Of a DNA stretch of 64,000 bases, positions 16,376-25,409 are shown one piece after another; the first letter of the stretch is position 1, and every line of letters starts with the position of its first letter. Source of the DNA: Fen-1362 sp049516395. Lineage in GTDB: Bacteria > Planctomycetota > Phycisphaerae > Sedimentisphaerales > Anaerobacaceae. The stretch covers positions 124,001 through 188,000 of the forward strand of contig JBEKTD010000002.1 of assembly GCA_049516395.1 (NCBI GenBank), in the 5' to 3' direction. Position numbers and translations under genes: made by a program. The notes below the pieces were generated by a model. The model saw nothing but the letters and a program-made list of their open reading frames with translations. It was not told where the DNA came from and did no database searches.

Positions 16376-17860
16376 TTAATCCTTCGGAATTGTCAGGACA
16401 ACGAATGTGCTGCTTTTTTCGTATCTGACGCGCAACATTACTTTTCCTTCTTTAGCAGCCGCGTCTACCGCTTCTTTGAATTCCTTGACGTTCGAGACCG
16501 GCTTACGGTTCACTTCCTGTATTAAGCTTCCGGGCTGAATACCCGCCATTGCCGCCGGAGAGTCGGATTCCACGTCGGTAACGAGGACTCCTTTTTGTCC
16601 AACGAATCCAAACTGTTTGGCTAAATCGTCGGTGAGATTCTGAGCGGTTATACCGAGCTTTTCAGCGACTCGGCCTTTTATGTTTGCGGCAAGTTGCTCA
16701 TCAGATGGTTTTTCTTCGAGTTTGGCGGTAAGCGTCTGTTTTTTATCGTCGCGCAGAACGGTGATTTCGACTTCACTGCCCGGTTTTTTCATTGCTACGC
16801 GTCTTTGGAATTCCGCCGCTTTTTCAACGGGCTTGTCATCAAACGCGGTAATGATGTCACCGGCTTTGAGACCGGCTTTTGCTGCTGCGGAATCAGGCGA
16901 AACATCGGGAACGATGACGCCTTTGGTATCCTTGAGCTTGAACGATTCAGCCAGGTCGGGCGTGATATCCTGGATGGTAACGCCGAGGAATCCGCGCACG
17001 ACTTTTCCTTTTTGGACAAGCTGGTCATAAATGGACTTTGCCATATTTATGGGGATAGCCAGACCTATGCCGATATTGCCGCTTGAGCCGACAATCGCGG
17101 TGTTGATGCCGACGACTTTACCGTCGAGGTCAATCAGCGGGCCGCCGGAGTTGCCGGGGTTGATTGCCGCGTCGGTTTGTATAAAGTCCTCGTATGTTGA
17201 AAGCCCCAGGCCGTTTCTGCCTTTTGCGCTTACGATTCCGACTGTAACTGTATGGCTAAGCCCGAAGGGATTGCCGATGGCGATTACCCACTCACCAACT
17301 TCAATCGTGTCGGAGTCGGCCAGTTCGAGGGCGTGCAGGTCGTTGGCGTCAATTTTGATAACAGCGACTTCGGTGGATGGGTCTGTGCCGACGAGTTTTG
17401 CCTGCAATTCTCGCCCATCCATCAGTGTTACCATGATTTTATCGGCGTCTTCAACGACGTGGTTATTTGTGAGGATGTAGCCGTCCTTTGAGACGATAAA
17501 GCCGGAGCCCTGAACGGGCCTGATGATTTTTCTTTGCTGGGGCTGTCGTTGCTGCTGCTGTGGTTGCTGTCGACGGAACTGCCTGCCGAAGAATTGTTCG
17601 AAGAATTCGTCGTCGAAAGGCGAATCACCAAAAGGCCCGGAATATGTCTGGGTTATGGCCTGGTTGGCCTTGATACTTACTACGGCTGGTGAGTCCTTTT
17701 CCGCGATTGAGGCAAATGCCTTACCAAGCTGGCGAAGAGTATCGATGCCCTTTGAGTCCTCAGCAAGGGCTGATAACGGCGAAATTAGCGAAAAAACGAT
17801 GAGAACGAGGATGATACGAGATAATGTTTTGGATTTATACGGCTTTGCTGTCGTAGTCAT
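16376..17860 (-). CDS. periplasmic serine endoprotease of the HtrA/DegP family
   Basis: 494 residues from the ATG at 17860, selected because AGGA lies just upstream and a signal sequence follows (IILVLIVFSLISPLSALAED). Exported protease/chaperone for misfolded envelope proteins. Trypsin-like domain: catalytic His in LTNNHVVED, Asp in TEVAVIKID, Ser in NPGNSGGPL. Two PDZ domains follow (GFLGVTIQDI onward, and KGVLVTDVESDSPAAMAGI). Between signal and protease domain is a Gln-rich loop (QQPQQQQRQPQQ). It is complete and monocistronic. It converges on the terminator at 16315-16340. Confidence 0.94.
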   Translation of the reverse strand: MTTTAKPYKSKTLSRIILVLIVFSLISPLSALAEDSKGIDTLRQLGKAFASIAEKDSPAVVSIKANQAITQTYSGPFGDSPFDDEFFEQFFGRQFRRQQPQQQQRQPQQRKIIRPVQGSGFIVSKDGYILTNNHVVEDADKIMVTLMDGRELQAKLVGTDPSTEVAVIKIDANDLHALELADSDTIEVGEWVIAIGNPFGLSHTVTVGIVSAKGRNGLGLSTYEDFIQTDAAINPGNSGGPLIDLDGKVVGINTAIVGSSGNIGIGLAIPINMAKSIYDQLVQKGKVVRGFLGVTIQDITPDLAESFKLKDTKGVIVPDVSPDSAAAKAGLKAGDIITAFDDKPVEKAAEFQRRVAMKKPGSEVEITVLRDDKKQTLTAKLEEKPSDEQLAANIKGRVAEKLGITAQNLTDDLAKQFGFVGQKGVLVTDVESDSPAAMAGIQPGSLIQEVNRKPVSNVKEFKEAVDAAAKEGKVMLRVRYEKSSTFVVLTIPKD

Positions 17861-17931
17861 TTTCCTGGTCTCCAAATAATAGATGTTTAGAAACACGCGT
17901 CAAAAACCTTTTTTGCTGCCGGGGTTACATG

Positions 17932-18029
17932 GCTTTAATACGAATTTATCGACCTTGAGTTCGGCTGGTCTAAATCTTTTTTGGGCGGGGAGTTAAACGA
18001 AGATGTGGTTTCGATTGCTTTAATACGAA
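17932..18029. repeat. 13-bp direct repeat in the degP / DUF4139 intergenic region
   Basis: GCTTTAATACGAA occurs at 17932-17944 and again at 18017-18029, 85 bp apart, in the divergent region between degP and the next gene. It could be a regulator site; nothing else is recognisable in this stretch. Confidence 0.5.
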
Positions 18030-18145
18030 CATTGTTGACTATTACGAGTATGAAGCATATTTTGGTAGCTGCTCAAATATGCAGGAAAAAGGTTAAGGAT
18101 AACAGGTACGAAACGGGATATTATTTTTAAAAGGAGGTTTGGACA

Positions 18146-19840
18146 ATGAAGCGGGCAAAAAAATCATTTGCGTTAGGCGTATTGGCGTTTTTTGGTTTCG
18201 TCGGATATGTATTTGCGGAGGAGCCGGCGACAGAAGCGAAAATGGAGCTTAAGCAGGTTTCGCTTTTTAAAAACGGCCTGGGATTTTTTGTCTGGGAGGT
18301 AACTATCCCTGAAAAAGTTAAGTCCTTTTATATTGTCCCCGAGGCGGCAGCATCGCACGGGACGTTCTGGGTTTCTTATCCGCCGAAGGTAGATGTCGAA
18401 AGTGTTGTCGCCAAAGAAGTCGAGGCCAAAGAGCAGATAGAGGCGACAACAGTGGTGGATTTGCTCAAAGGTAATATCGGGAGGAAGGTAAAAGTATATT
18501 TTACTGATAAGCCGGATGCGAATGTTGAGGCGAAATTGCTTAAAGTAACCGAAGAACCGCGGAAGTTCCCCCCAAATCCTTATAACCCAGGACTATCTAT
18601 CAGCGGGGAATATCCCGGCTACTATGGAATACGGAATATGGTGTTTTTGGGCACGGACGAAGGGCAGATTGCCGTTAGCGCGGACAGAATTGCCAGGGTT
18701 GATTTCAAAGATAATGAACCGGCAGCGAAATACGAGAAAAAATCAAGCCGGATGCAGTTGGATATCTCACTTAAGAAAGCGGCAGGCGGACAAAAGATTA
18801 CAGTAAGCTGCTTAGCCAAGGGTGCGACGTGGGTGCCGAGCTATATGATAGATATAACCGAACCGAACAACGCGCAGCTTGCGGCGAAGGCGGAGGTGAT
18901 GGACGAGGTCTGCGATTGGAACGGGGTGGATGTGAAGTTCGTGACAGGTTTCCCGAATTTACAGTTTGCTGACATCGCAAGCCCCCTTGCAATGAAAGAG
19001 AACCTTGCCCAGTTCTTGCAATCACTTATAAGAGGCCAAAGTGAGCGTGGACAAATGGCATTGGGAGGAGTGATGTCTAATCCAATGGTGCAACGACAAG
19101 CAATGGCTTATGACAACATGGCTATGGAAGGGGAAATGCCGGTGATGGTTATGCCTGCGTATGGAGCGGCGGAGTTTGGTAAGATGGCGGAGGATTTATT
19201 TTTATACCCAGTTGAGAAGGTGCGATTGACAAAGGGAGAGGTGGGGTATTTCCCGCTATTTACCGATTCGGTGCCGTATAAGCATATCTATCGATGGGAG
19301 ATACCGAATTATATAAGCCCGGAAGAAAACTATTATAACCAGCCCAGGCAGCAGCCGGAGCCGCAGCAGGAGGTCTGGCATTGCATACGGCTGGATAATG
19401 TGATGAAGATGCCCTGGACGACTGCTCCCGCGGAAATAGTCAAAGACGGCGTGATACTGGGGCAGGACACGCTGAATTTCACGCCGGTCAAGGAAAAAGG
19501 CACTGTAAAGATTACGCGTGCGATGAATATCAAGGCCGAGCAGATAGAGCTTGAAAAAGAAAGGAAACACAACGCCGCGCAATGGTATAACACAAACTGG
19601 GATTTGGTCGTGGTTGAGGGAAAACTTTCGGTGACGAATAATCAGGACAAACCGATTACGCTTGAGGTTACAAAGTCGCTGTCGGGTGAGGTAAAGGCGA
19701 TGCAGCCCGAGGCGAAGCTCGAAAAGCTGGCAAAGTCCCTGCGAATGGTAAATGCCAATGTCCGTCTGACCTGGACTATGGAACTTGCGGCAGGCGAGCA
19801 GAAAGAGATAGGATATACATACGAGGTTTACGTGCGTTAA
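18146..19840 (+). CDS. exported DUF4139-like protein
   Basis: 564 residues with an N-terminal signal peptide (ALGVLAFFGFVGYVFAEE). The central GATWVPSYMIDI and AEVMDEVCDWNGVDVKFVTGFP are typical of the DUF4139 family (also called mucoidy-inhibitor-A-like), whose function is unknown. The C-terminal part ending in WTMELAAGEQKEIGYTYEVYVR is the family's usual end. A strong AGGAGG Shine-Dalgarno lies 8 nt before the ATG. The stretch around residues 300-340 is Met/Gln-rich and low in complexity. It is followed 47 bp later by the YbaK gene. Confidence 0.8.
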   Translation: MKRAKKSFALGVLAFFGFVGYVFAEEPATEAKMELKQVSLFKNGLGFFVWEVTIPEKVKSFYIVPEAAASHGTFWVSYPPKVDVESVVAKEVEAKEQIEATTVVDLLKGNIGRKVKVYFTDKPDANVEAKLLKVTEEPRKFPPNPYNPGLSISGEYPGYYGIRNMVFLGTDEGQIAVSADRIARVDFKDNEPAAKYEKKSSRMQLDISLKKAAGGQKITVSCLAKGATWVPSYMIDITEPNNAQLAAKAEVMDEVCDWNGVDVKFVTGFPNLQFADIASPLAMKENLAQFLQSLIRGQSERGQMALGGVMSNPMVQRQAMAYDNMAMEGEMPVMVMPAYGAAEFGKMAEDLFLYPVEKVRLTKGEVGYFPLFTDSVPYKHIYRWEIPNYISPEENYYNQPRQQPEPQQEVWHCIRLDNVMKMPWTTAPAEIVKDGVILGQDTLNFTPVKEKGTVKITRAMNIKAEQIELEKERKHNAAQWYNTNWDLVVVEGKLSVTNNQDKPITLEVTKSLSGEVKAMQPEAKLEKLAKSLRMVNANVRLTWTMELAAGEQKEIGYTYEVYVR

Positions 19841-19887
19841 ACGGGATATAACGTATTTTAGGGAACATTATTTTTGGAGGGCACAGG

Positions 19888-20352
19888 ATGCAGGCGCTGG
19901 AGTATCTGAAAAAAGCGGGAGTAAAATACGAATCGAGGGAGCATAAGCCGACGTTCAGCGCACAGCAAATGGCGGCTGTTGAGCATGAGCCGGGGATGTT
20001 TGTCGTCAAGCCGGTTATTGTCAAGGTTGACGGCAAATACGTGATGTGTGTGCTCGCGGCCTGCTATAAAGTAGATTTGGGGGCGCTGAAAAAGCAGCTT
20101 GGGGCCAAATCGGTGGAGCTTGCGGAAGAAGAAGAGATTGGACGGCTCTTCGGCAATTGCGAGCTTGGGGCGGAGCCGCCTTTCGGGAATTTATATGACA
20201 TCCCCACGATTATGGATAAGGCGCTCGAAGGCGACGACCATATAATGTTCCAGGCGGGTGTGCATGACAAGGCGATTGTAATGAAGATGGACGACTACCG
20301 CAAGCTGGTCAAGCCGAAGATTCTGGAATTCAGCTACCACCTCGGCTCGTGA
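19888..20352 (+). CDS. YbaK/ProX-type aminoacyl-tRNA deacylase family protein
   Basis: 154 residues covering one YbaK/EbsC domain: a Lys in VDGKYVMCVLAA, a GRLFGNCELGAEPPFGN loop and DDHIMFQAGVHDKAIVMKM near the C-terminus. Such proteins hydrolyse mis-charged tRNAs (Cys- or Ala-tRNAPro) in trans. GGAGG sits 8 nt upstream of the ATG. A strong terminator follows directly (20373-20400). The exact tRNA substrate cannot be told. Confidence 0.85.
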   Translation: MQALEYLKKAGVKYESREHKPTFSAQQMAAVEHEPGMFVVKPVIVKVDGKYVMCVLAACYKVDLGALKKQLGAKSVELAEEEEIGRLFGNCELGAEPPFGNLYDIPTIMDKALEGDDHIMFQAGVHDKAIVMKMDDYRKLVKPKILEFSYHLGS

Positions 20353-20372
20353 ATTGGCCGGCGTGAACAAAA

Positions 20373-20400
20373 AAAGACCCCCGATGAATCGGGGGTCTTT
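20373..20400. terminator. bidirectional Rho-independent terminator
   Basis: AAAGACCCCCGAT pairs perfectly with ATCGGGGGTCTTT (13 bp, 2-nt gap), flanked by A and T runs. It separates the converging YbaK and aminotransferase genes. Confidence 0.93.
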
Positions 20401-20429
20401 GTGAGAACCCATTGTTTAGCGGGCTAACG

Positions 20430-21518
20430 CTATTTCACTTCTGCGTCAATCCAGCCGGTCAACTCCTTCAGGTCTGCCAGAGTAATGTCGCCCATGTGAG
20501 CGATTCTAAAGGTAGCTTCCTTGAGCTTATCGTAGCCGTTGCCGAAGGCGGTCTGATGCTTTTCCTGGACTGCTTTGATAATGTCGGCGACAACAACGCC
20601 TCTTGTGTTCTTGACGGTTGTCAGTGTGTTGGAGGCGTATTTTTCCTCGCAGAACAGCCCGAATCGCTGTTTTGCCCAGCCCCTTGTGTAATCGCCCATT
20701 TCCTTGTGGCGTTTCCAGACGTTTTCCATACCTTCTTTGACCAGCTTGGTGCATTGATAGTGAAGCCCGAAGATATGCGGAATGCTCGGCGTCGTCGGCG
20801 TCTGATTCTTCTCATTGGATTTGACAAAGGGCGCAAAGTCAAAGTAGTAACCTCTCTGCGGGACCTTCTTGCATTTTTCAATAGCGCGATTGCTGACAGC
20901 CGCAACGGTAAAGCCGGGCGGAAGAGCAAACGCCTTCTGAACGGACGCGAATACGACGTCCCAGCCGAGCTGGTCGAAGTGCATCGGCAGGCCTATCAGG
21001 CCACTGACGGCATCCACGAACACCAGAACATCGGGATACTTCTTTTTCATCATTTCACTGACTTCATAAAGCGGGTTTGTAAGGCCGGTGCTTGTCTCGT
21101 TATAAACAAGCGTAATCGCGGCGTATTTGCCGGAAGCCAGCTTCTGGTCAATCATTTCCGCGGTAACGGCCTGTCCCCATTCGACCTTCAGCTCGTCGCA
21201 GTTTCTTCCGCATTTTTTCACGACGTCAGCCCATTTATCGCTGAATGCGCCGCAGCAGGTGGCCAGAACGTTCTCGTTGAAATCGACGCAGTTACGGATG
21301 GAGGCCTCCCACATTCCTGACGCTGATGAAGTAACAAGGAAAACATGCTGGTTTGTGAAAAGGACTTTCTTGAGCATGTCGATAACTTCACCATGCAGTT
21401 GTGCGTAATCTTTGCCGCGATGTCCCAGCGTCGGCCGAGCCAGTTGCTGAAGGACATCTTCCTTGACCAGCACAGGTCCAGGAATGAACAATCTTGGGGG
21501 TTTTCTCCAATCAGCCAT
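20430..21518 (-). CDS. class V aminotransferase (alanine-glyoxylate / serine-pyruvate type)
   Basis: 362 residues of a PLP-dependent fold-type I enzyme. FIPGPVLVKEDVL and the GHR motif are N-terminal, FVDAVSG provides the cofactor Asp and ASVQKAFALPPG the Schiff-base Lys. The C-terminal FRIAHMGDI is typical. Enzymes of this group use serine, alanine or phosphoserine with glyoxylate or 2-oxoacids. It is 24 bp downstream of a DUF1015 gene; that pairing often goes with serine biosynthesis, so a phosphoserine-aminotransferase role is possible but no serA is here. AGGAG precedes the ATG. Confidence 0.88.
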   Translation of the reverse strand: MADWRKPPRLFIPGPVLVKEDVLQQLARPTLGHRGKDYAQLHGEVIDMLKKVLFTNQHVFLVTSSASGMWEASIRNCVDFNENVLATCCGAFSDKWADVVKKCGRNCDELKVEWGQAVTAEMIDQKLASGKYAAITLVYNETSTGLTNPLYEVSEMMKKKYPDVLVFVDAVSGLIGLPMHFDQLGWDVVFASVQKAFALPPGFTVAAVSNRAIEKCKKVPQRGYYFDFAPFVKSNEKNQTPTTPSIPHIFGLHYQCTKLVKEGMENVWKRHKEMGDYTRGWAKQRFGLFCEEKYASNTLTTVKNTRGVVVADIIKAVQEKHQTAFGNGYDKLKEATFRIAHMGDITLADLKELTGWIDAEVK

Positions 21519-21542
21519 ATACTTCTCCTCTACAATAAAACG

Positions 21543-22853
21543 TTAGTGTTTATTTATCACCAGCCCGGTATAGACCTTCGGATAAAAGAAAGTCGATTTC
21601 TGAGGCATCCTCTCGCCGGTTGCGGTGACCATTTCGATTTGTTTCATTTTTGTCGGGTTCATAAATAAGGCGGCCTGTTTGGCGCCTTTGTCAACCTGGT
21701 TTATGGAATCTTCTATTCCTTCACCGGTATCTTTTACATATTCGATATTTGCGCCTTCTGCGAGTCCTTTTTCATCGATGCCGAGATGCTTTTCGATAAT
21801 GAGCTTATGTAATACGGCTACGTCCAAGGATTTCCAGTGTTCGCTTTTGTCCGGCGCGACGGCATCCATAAGGCGCTTGTCTTTCAGCACGGCGACGTAA
21901 AATGCGCCGTCGGCCGTGTATATGCCGAAGGCGTTTTTGTCCGCGTCGAATTCGGCCTTCATTTTGTCCGACATTTTTTGCCTGGCCTGCTGTTTGGCTT
22001 TTTCGTTATCGAAGGCAAAGATTGTCAGGTCAAAGTCCTTTTTCAGTGCAGTGAGGAACTTTTTGCTGTCATAGGCCTTGACATTTTGTATAAGCCGATG
22101 TGTTGCCAGTATAAGCAACCCCTTCTGCCGCGTATTGACAAAAGCGGTCAGGACATATTGAGCCGATGGTTCGCCCGTTTCTTTGTAGTAATTGAGTGCC
22201 GTTTCGTATCTGTGATGGCCGTCGGCTATGACGCAGGTCTGTGTGCTCATCATTTTTGTGATTGCGTCGATATCGTTGTTGTCCGTAACGGCGAACAGCC
22301 GATGGCGGACGTTCTGCTCATCAACGAAATCGATAAGCGGTTTTTGCTTCATTGCTTTTTTGATGGTTTTGTCCGCGACGTTTTTGGCGTCCTGGTAGAG
22401 CATAAAGATGAGGCCGAAACTTGCCTTGGTTGCTCTTCGCAGGTTCAGGCGGTCCGCTTTGGGCCCGGTAAGTGTATATTCGTGGGGCTTGATGTTTTTG
22501 CCCAGCTCTTCGAGCTTTGCAAGCGCGATAAAGCTCAATCGCTGTGCCTTTATGCCTGCAATTTCGAAATTCTGAACATATCCGTAAACGCTGTCTTCAG
22601 TGTCGCGTTTGAGTGCGCCCGTCTGAAACCATTCGTTAATCAGCTTGGCTGCTCTTGTGTATTGATTATTCTCCGGGCTGTCGGATGGGGTGGTTTTACC
22701 TTTGGTAATCTGGGCGATGTTGTATTTGTTTTTTTTGTAGAGCCGGTCCTGAAGGTCGGCGTCTATGACGTCATAGGGGGGTGCAATACAACTCCCGACG
22801 TCGCCTACGACCGCCTCGTTGAACCTGTATGCCTTAAATGCTTTAATTTCCAT
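21543..22853 (-). CDS. DUF1015 family protein
   Basis: 436 residues from the ATG at 22853; upstream codons to 22925 do not look coding. It spans the entire DUF1015 domain, with CIAPPYDVID at the N-terminus and VIADGHHRYETALNY in the middle, the latter containing a conserved D/H/H/R cluster. The biochemical role of the family is not established. It heads a two-gene unit with the class V aminotransferase, a pairing that points to amino-acid (serine) metabolism by inference. Confidence 0.87.
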   Translation of the reverse strand: MEIKAFKAYRFNEAVVGDVGSCIAPPYDVIDADLQDRLYKKNKYNIAQITKGKTTPSDSPENNQYTRAAKLINEWFQTGALKRDTEDSVYGYVQNFEIAGIKAQRLSFIALAKLEELGKNIKPHEYTLTGPKADRLNLRRATKASFGLIFMLYQDAKNVADKTIKKAMKQKPLIDFVDEQNVRHRLFAVTDNNDIDAITKMMSTQTCVIADGHHRYETALNYYKETGEPSAQYVLTAFVNTRQKGLLILATHRLIQNVKAYDSKKFLTALKKDFDLTIFAFDNEKAKQQARQKMSDKMKAEFDADKNAFGIYTADGAFYVAVLKDKRLMDAVAPDKSEHWKSLDVAVLHKLIIEKHLGIDEKGLAEGANIEYVKDTGEGIEDSINQVDKGAKQAALFMNPTKMKQIEMVTATGERMPQKSTFFYPKVYTGLVINKH

Positions 22854-23192
22854 TTTCACACGCAGAATACCGCAATAACTTTGGGTTGCGACTACTGGTA
22901 AACCCCACAATGTTGAGCGATTCAAATTGTCATGCCAAGCAGAAAGGATACCAGATTGAGATGTGGTTTGTCAATCGACAGGAAATGTTTTTTTGATTAC
23001 ACAAACGACTCTCAGGCGATATTGACCAGGAGGTATCGCCGGACAAATCCCTGCATTTACGGCGAGACGCAGGGGAATTTATAAGGCAAAGAATAAAATA
23101 TGGAGCAGAGGTAATCATTGAAAATTACCCCGGCACTTAATATACTTCCCCATTGAGATGATTTTATCTTTTGGACAGAAAGGGCGGTCAAT
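22854..23192. other. intergenic region with candidate structured RNA upstream of the YihY gene
   Basis: 339 bp between divergent genes. Two adjacent stem-loops occur at 23015-23080: GGCGATA (23015-23021) with TATCGCC (23034-23040), and CCCTGC (23049-23054) with GCAGGG (23069-23074), the latter flanked by AAA and TTT that extend the stem. They lie about 110 bp upstream of the YihY gene. They match no riboswitch class known to me. No ORF of note is present. Confidence 0.4.
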
Positions 23193-24512
23193 ATGCTTGC
23201 GAAATTCCTGAATTTCATCCAAACGGATATCTGGCGGATGCGTTTGCGAGACCACTCACCCGGCAAATCCCTCGTTATCAGATTTCTGCGAATAGTGGCT
23301 CTTGCAGTCCGCGGCTTTAATGAGAACAAGTGCAAATTCAGGGCGTCCGCGCTGACTTTCTTCTCGTTGCTTTCAATTGTGCCGGTTATTGCGCTTATGT
23401 TCGGAATTGCCAAGGGATTCGGTCTGCAGGAGCGCGTAGCAGCGCAGATTCTCGAAAAGATGAAAGGTCAGGAAGAAGTTGCTAATAATGTTATTGCTTT
23501 TTCAAATTCACTCCTCGACAAAGCGAGCGGCGGCGTCATCGCCGGAGTGGGTGTGGTATTTCTGTTCTGGGCTATCATCAGTTTGCTTAGCAATATTGAA
23601 GGTTCCTTCAACGATATATGGGGCGTAGTTAAGCCCAGAACTTTTGCCAGGAAATTCAGCGATTACCTGGTAACGATGCTGGTGTGTCCGATTCTGTTGG
23701 CCATAGCCGGCGGGGCAACGATTTTTCTCAGCGGCGAGATTCAAACTCTAACCGAAAAATTCCCAATATTAAGAGATTTTGGACCGGCGTTTTGGTTGTT
23801 GATGAAACTGCTGCCTTATCTGACTATCTGGATTTCTTTCACGTTTATTTTCATTTTTATGCCGAATACGAAGGTTAGATTTGTGTCCGGCCTGATAGCC
23901 GGGATAGTCGCCGGCACTTTATTCCAGCTAATTCAGTGGGCATACGTGAATTTCCAGGTCCAGATTACCACAAGATACGCAATTTACGGCAGTTTCGCCG
24001 CGATGCCTCTGTTTTTGCTATGGCTTCAGATAAGCTGGCTTATTATTTTGTTCGGCGCGGAGGTTTCATTTGCGCATCAAAACGTGGAGACATACGAATT
24101 TGAGCCGGATTGCCTTTCGGCGAGCCATTCGTTCAAGACACTGCTTTCGATTCTTATTACTCAACGGCTTGTGCACAGGTTTTGCGCCGGCGAAAAACCC
24201 AGTAACGCTTCCGGTCTCTCGCATGAGCTGGAAATTCCCGTCCGGCTGGTCAGGCAGCTTTTGTATGACCTGTCGGAATCTGGTATTCTGTCGGAGGTCA
24301 AAAAAGGAGAAGACAAAGAACTTGCGTATCAGCCCGCCACCGACGCTGATAAAATTACCATGAAATTTGTCATCGACCGGCTTGAGCAACGGGGCACTTC
24401 CAGCATACCAGTGCTTCGGTCCGCTGAGATGGACAAGCTTTCCGATTGTCTGCGGCAGCTCGACGCTACCATCGAAAAATCGCCGGCAAACGTGCTTTTG
24501 AAAAACCTGTAA
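23193..24512 (+). CDS. YihY/BrkB family inner-membrane protein with C-terminal winged-helix region
   Basis: 439 residues. About six membrane segments between residues 45 and 290, with the family hallmarks RASALTFFSLLSIVPVIAL and FGSFAAMPLFLLWLQISWLIILFGAE-like ending (AIYGSFAAMPLFLLWLQI). Residues from about 305 form a soluble tail resembling a winged-helix fold (ELEIPVRLVRQLLYDLSESGIL). The old label ribonuclease BN is wrong for this family; its transport or structural role is unknown. The tail could make it a membrane-bound regulator, but this extension is found in many homologues. Confidence 0.87.
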   Translation: MLAKFLNFIQTDIWRMRLRDHSPGKSLVIRFLRIVALAVRGFNENKCKFRASALTFFSLLSIVPVIALMFGIAKGFGLQERVAAQILEKMKGQEEVANNVIAFSNSLLDKASGGVIAGVGVVFLFWAIISLLSNIEGSFNDIWGVVKPRTFARKFSDYLVTMLVCPILLAIAGGATIFLSGEIQTLTEKFPILRDFGPAFWLLMKLLPYLTIWISFTFIFIFMPNTKVRFVSGLIAGIVAGTLFQLIQWAYVNFQVQITTRYAIYGSFAAMPLFLLWLQISWLIILFGAEVSFAHQNVETYEFEPDCLSASHSFKTLLSILITQRLVHRFCAGEKPSNASGLSHELEIPVRLVRQLLYDLSESGILSEVKKGEDKELAYQPATDADKITMKFVIDRLEQRGTSSIPVLRSAEMDKLSDCLRQLDATIEKSPANVLLKNL

Positions 24513-24557
24513 TCTGCCGGTTTATGTCTGCACGAACCAACTGGTCTCAGGGCACAG

Positions 24558-25340
24558 TTATTTTTTGCCGCCGAAAATTCCTTTGACGCCCTCAACAGCA
24601 TTCTTGCCCGTTTGCACTGCGCCTTTGCCGAGTTCGGCGGTTTTGCCGAGCGTTGAGCCGATTCCTTTGACCATATCATCGGGCAATACCCCCGCGCCCT
24701 GCTTGGCAACGCCGGTAGCCAGTGCGCCCATAACCTTGGCCACAAGCGAGGATACGCTTAGTTTTTTGTCGGTGCCGAGGTTTTCCATTACTATCGGGTC
24801 GAGCTTCAAACTAACGGTATCGCTTTTTCCCGGGACGGGCAGCAGTTTTACCCTGACGTTGGTGTTGGTTATTTCCAGCTTGTTGACGTTGAGATTTTTG
24901 CCCGGTTTTTCAGTTTTTGGCGACGCTTGCTTTTCTTCTTTTGGCAGCTTATTCAATATCTCGTTGAGGTTGTTTGTCAGTCCTTTTTGTTCAATCGTCA
25001 GCTTTGTGTTGTCGAGCTTGACTAATTGTATTTTAATCGTGTTGCTCATCAGTGAGCCGATATCAAGATTTACCACCCCGTCGCCAAGCTCCAGCAGGGT
25101 TTCGTTGGCGTAACCGGGCGGATTTTTGACCACAAGACCTTTAATCTCGACCCGCCCTCGCAAAATCGACAGGTTGATGCTCTTGACCGTTACCGGAACG
25201 CCGAGGGTGCTGCTGGCTGTTTTCTCAACAACTCCTTTAATCATGCCGGCACCGAAAACAGAAAAACCGACAATCAGGACAAGCAGGATTACCACAATCG
25301 ACACGACTACATAGGTAATGTTTTTTTTTGCCGACTTCAT
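24558..25340 (-). CDS. AsmA-like membrane-anchored protein
   Basis: 260 residues from the ATG at 25340, preceded by GGAGG at good spacing. An N-terminal membrane anchor (ITYVVVSIVVILLVLIVGFSVFGAGMI region) is followed by a beta-rich domain (LGVPVTVKSINLSILRGRV, IKGLVVKNPPGYANE) like the start of AsmA/DUF748 lipid-transfer proteins. It is much shorter than full AsmA. A Gly/Lys-rich C-terminus (GAVQTGKNAVEGVKGIFGGKK) ends the protein. It is the last gene of an mscL-mscS-mipA-asmA-like row on the minus strand, all envelope proteins. Function is unknown. Confidence 0.7.
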   Translation of the reverse strand: MKSAKKNITYVVVSIVVILLVLIVGFSVFGAGMIKGVVEKTASSTLGVPVTVKSINLSILRGRVEIKGLVVKNPPGYANETLLELGDGVVNLDIGSLMSNTIKIQLVKLDNTKLTIEQKGLTNNLNEILNKLPKEEKQASPKTEKPGKNLNVNKLEITNTNVRVKLLPVPGKSDTVSLKLDPIVMENLGTDKKLSVSSLVAKVMGALATGVAKQGAGVLPDDMVKGIGSTLGKTAELGKGAVQTGKNAVEGVKGIFGGKK

Positions 25341-25409
25341 TTTTTTGTCCTCCAAATGGTTTAAATTGGTTACTGAGTTTAGGTATCATAATTTTTATCC
25401 ACATCGTTA

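Noticed and set aside
20412..21320. 302-aa plus-strand ORF opposite the aminotransferase
   Set aside because: Antisense of a clear PLP enzyme with typical motifs.
21837..22901. 354-aa plus-strand ORF opposite the DUF1015 gene
   Set aside because: It is the antisense of a well-conserved gene, has no ribosome site and no family resemblance.
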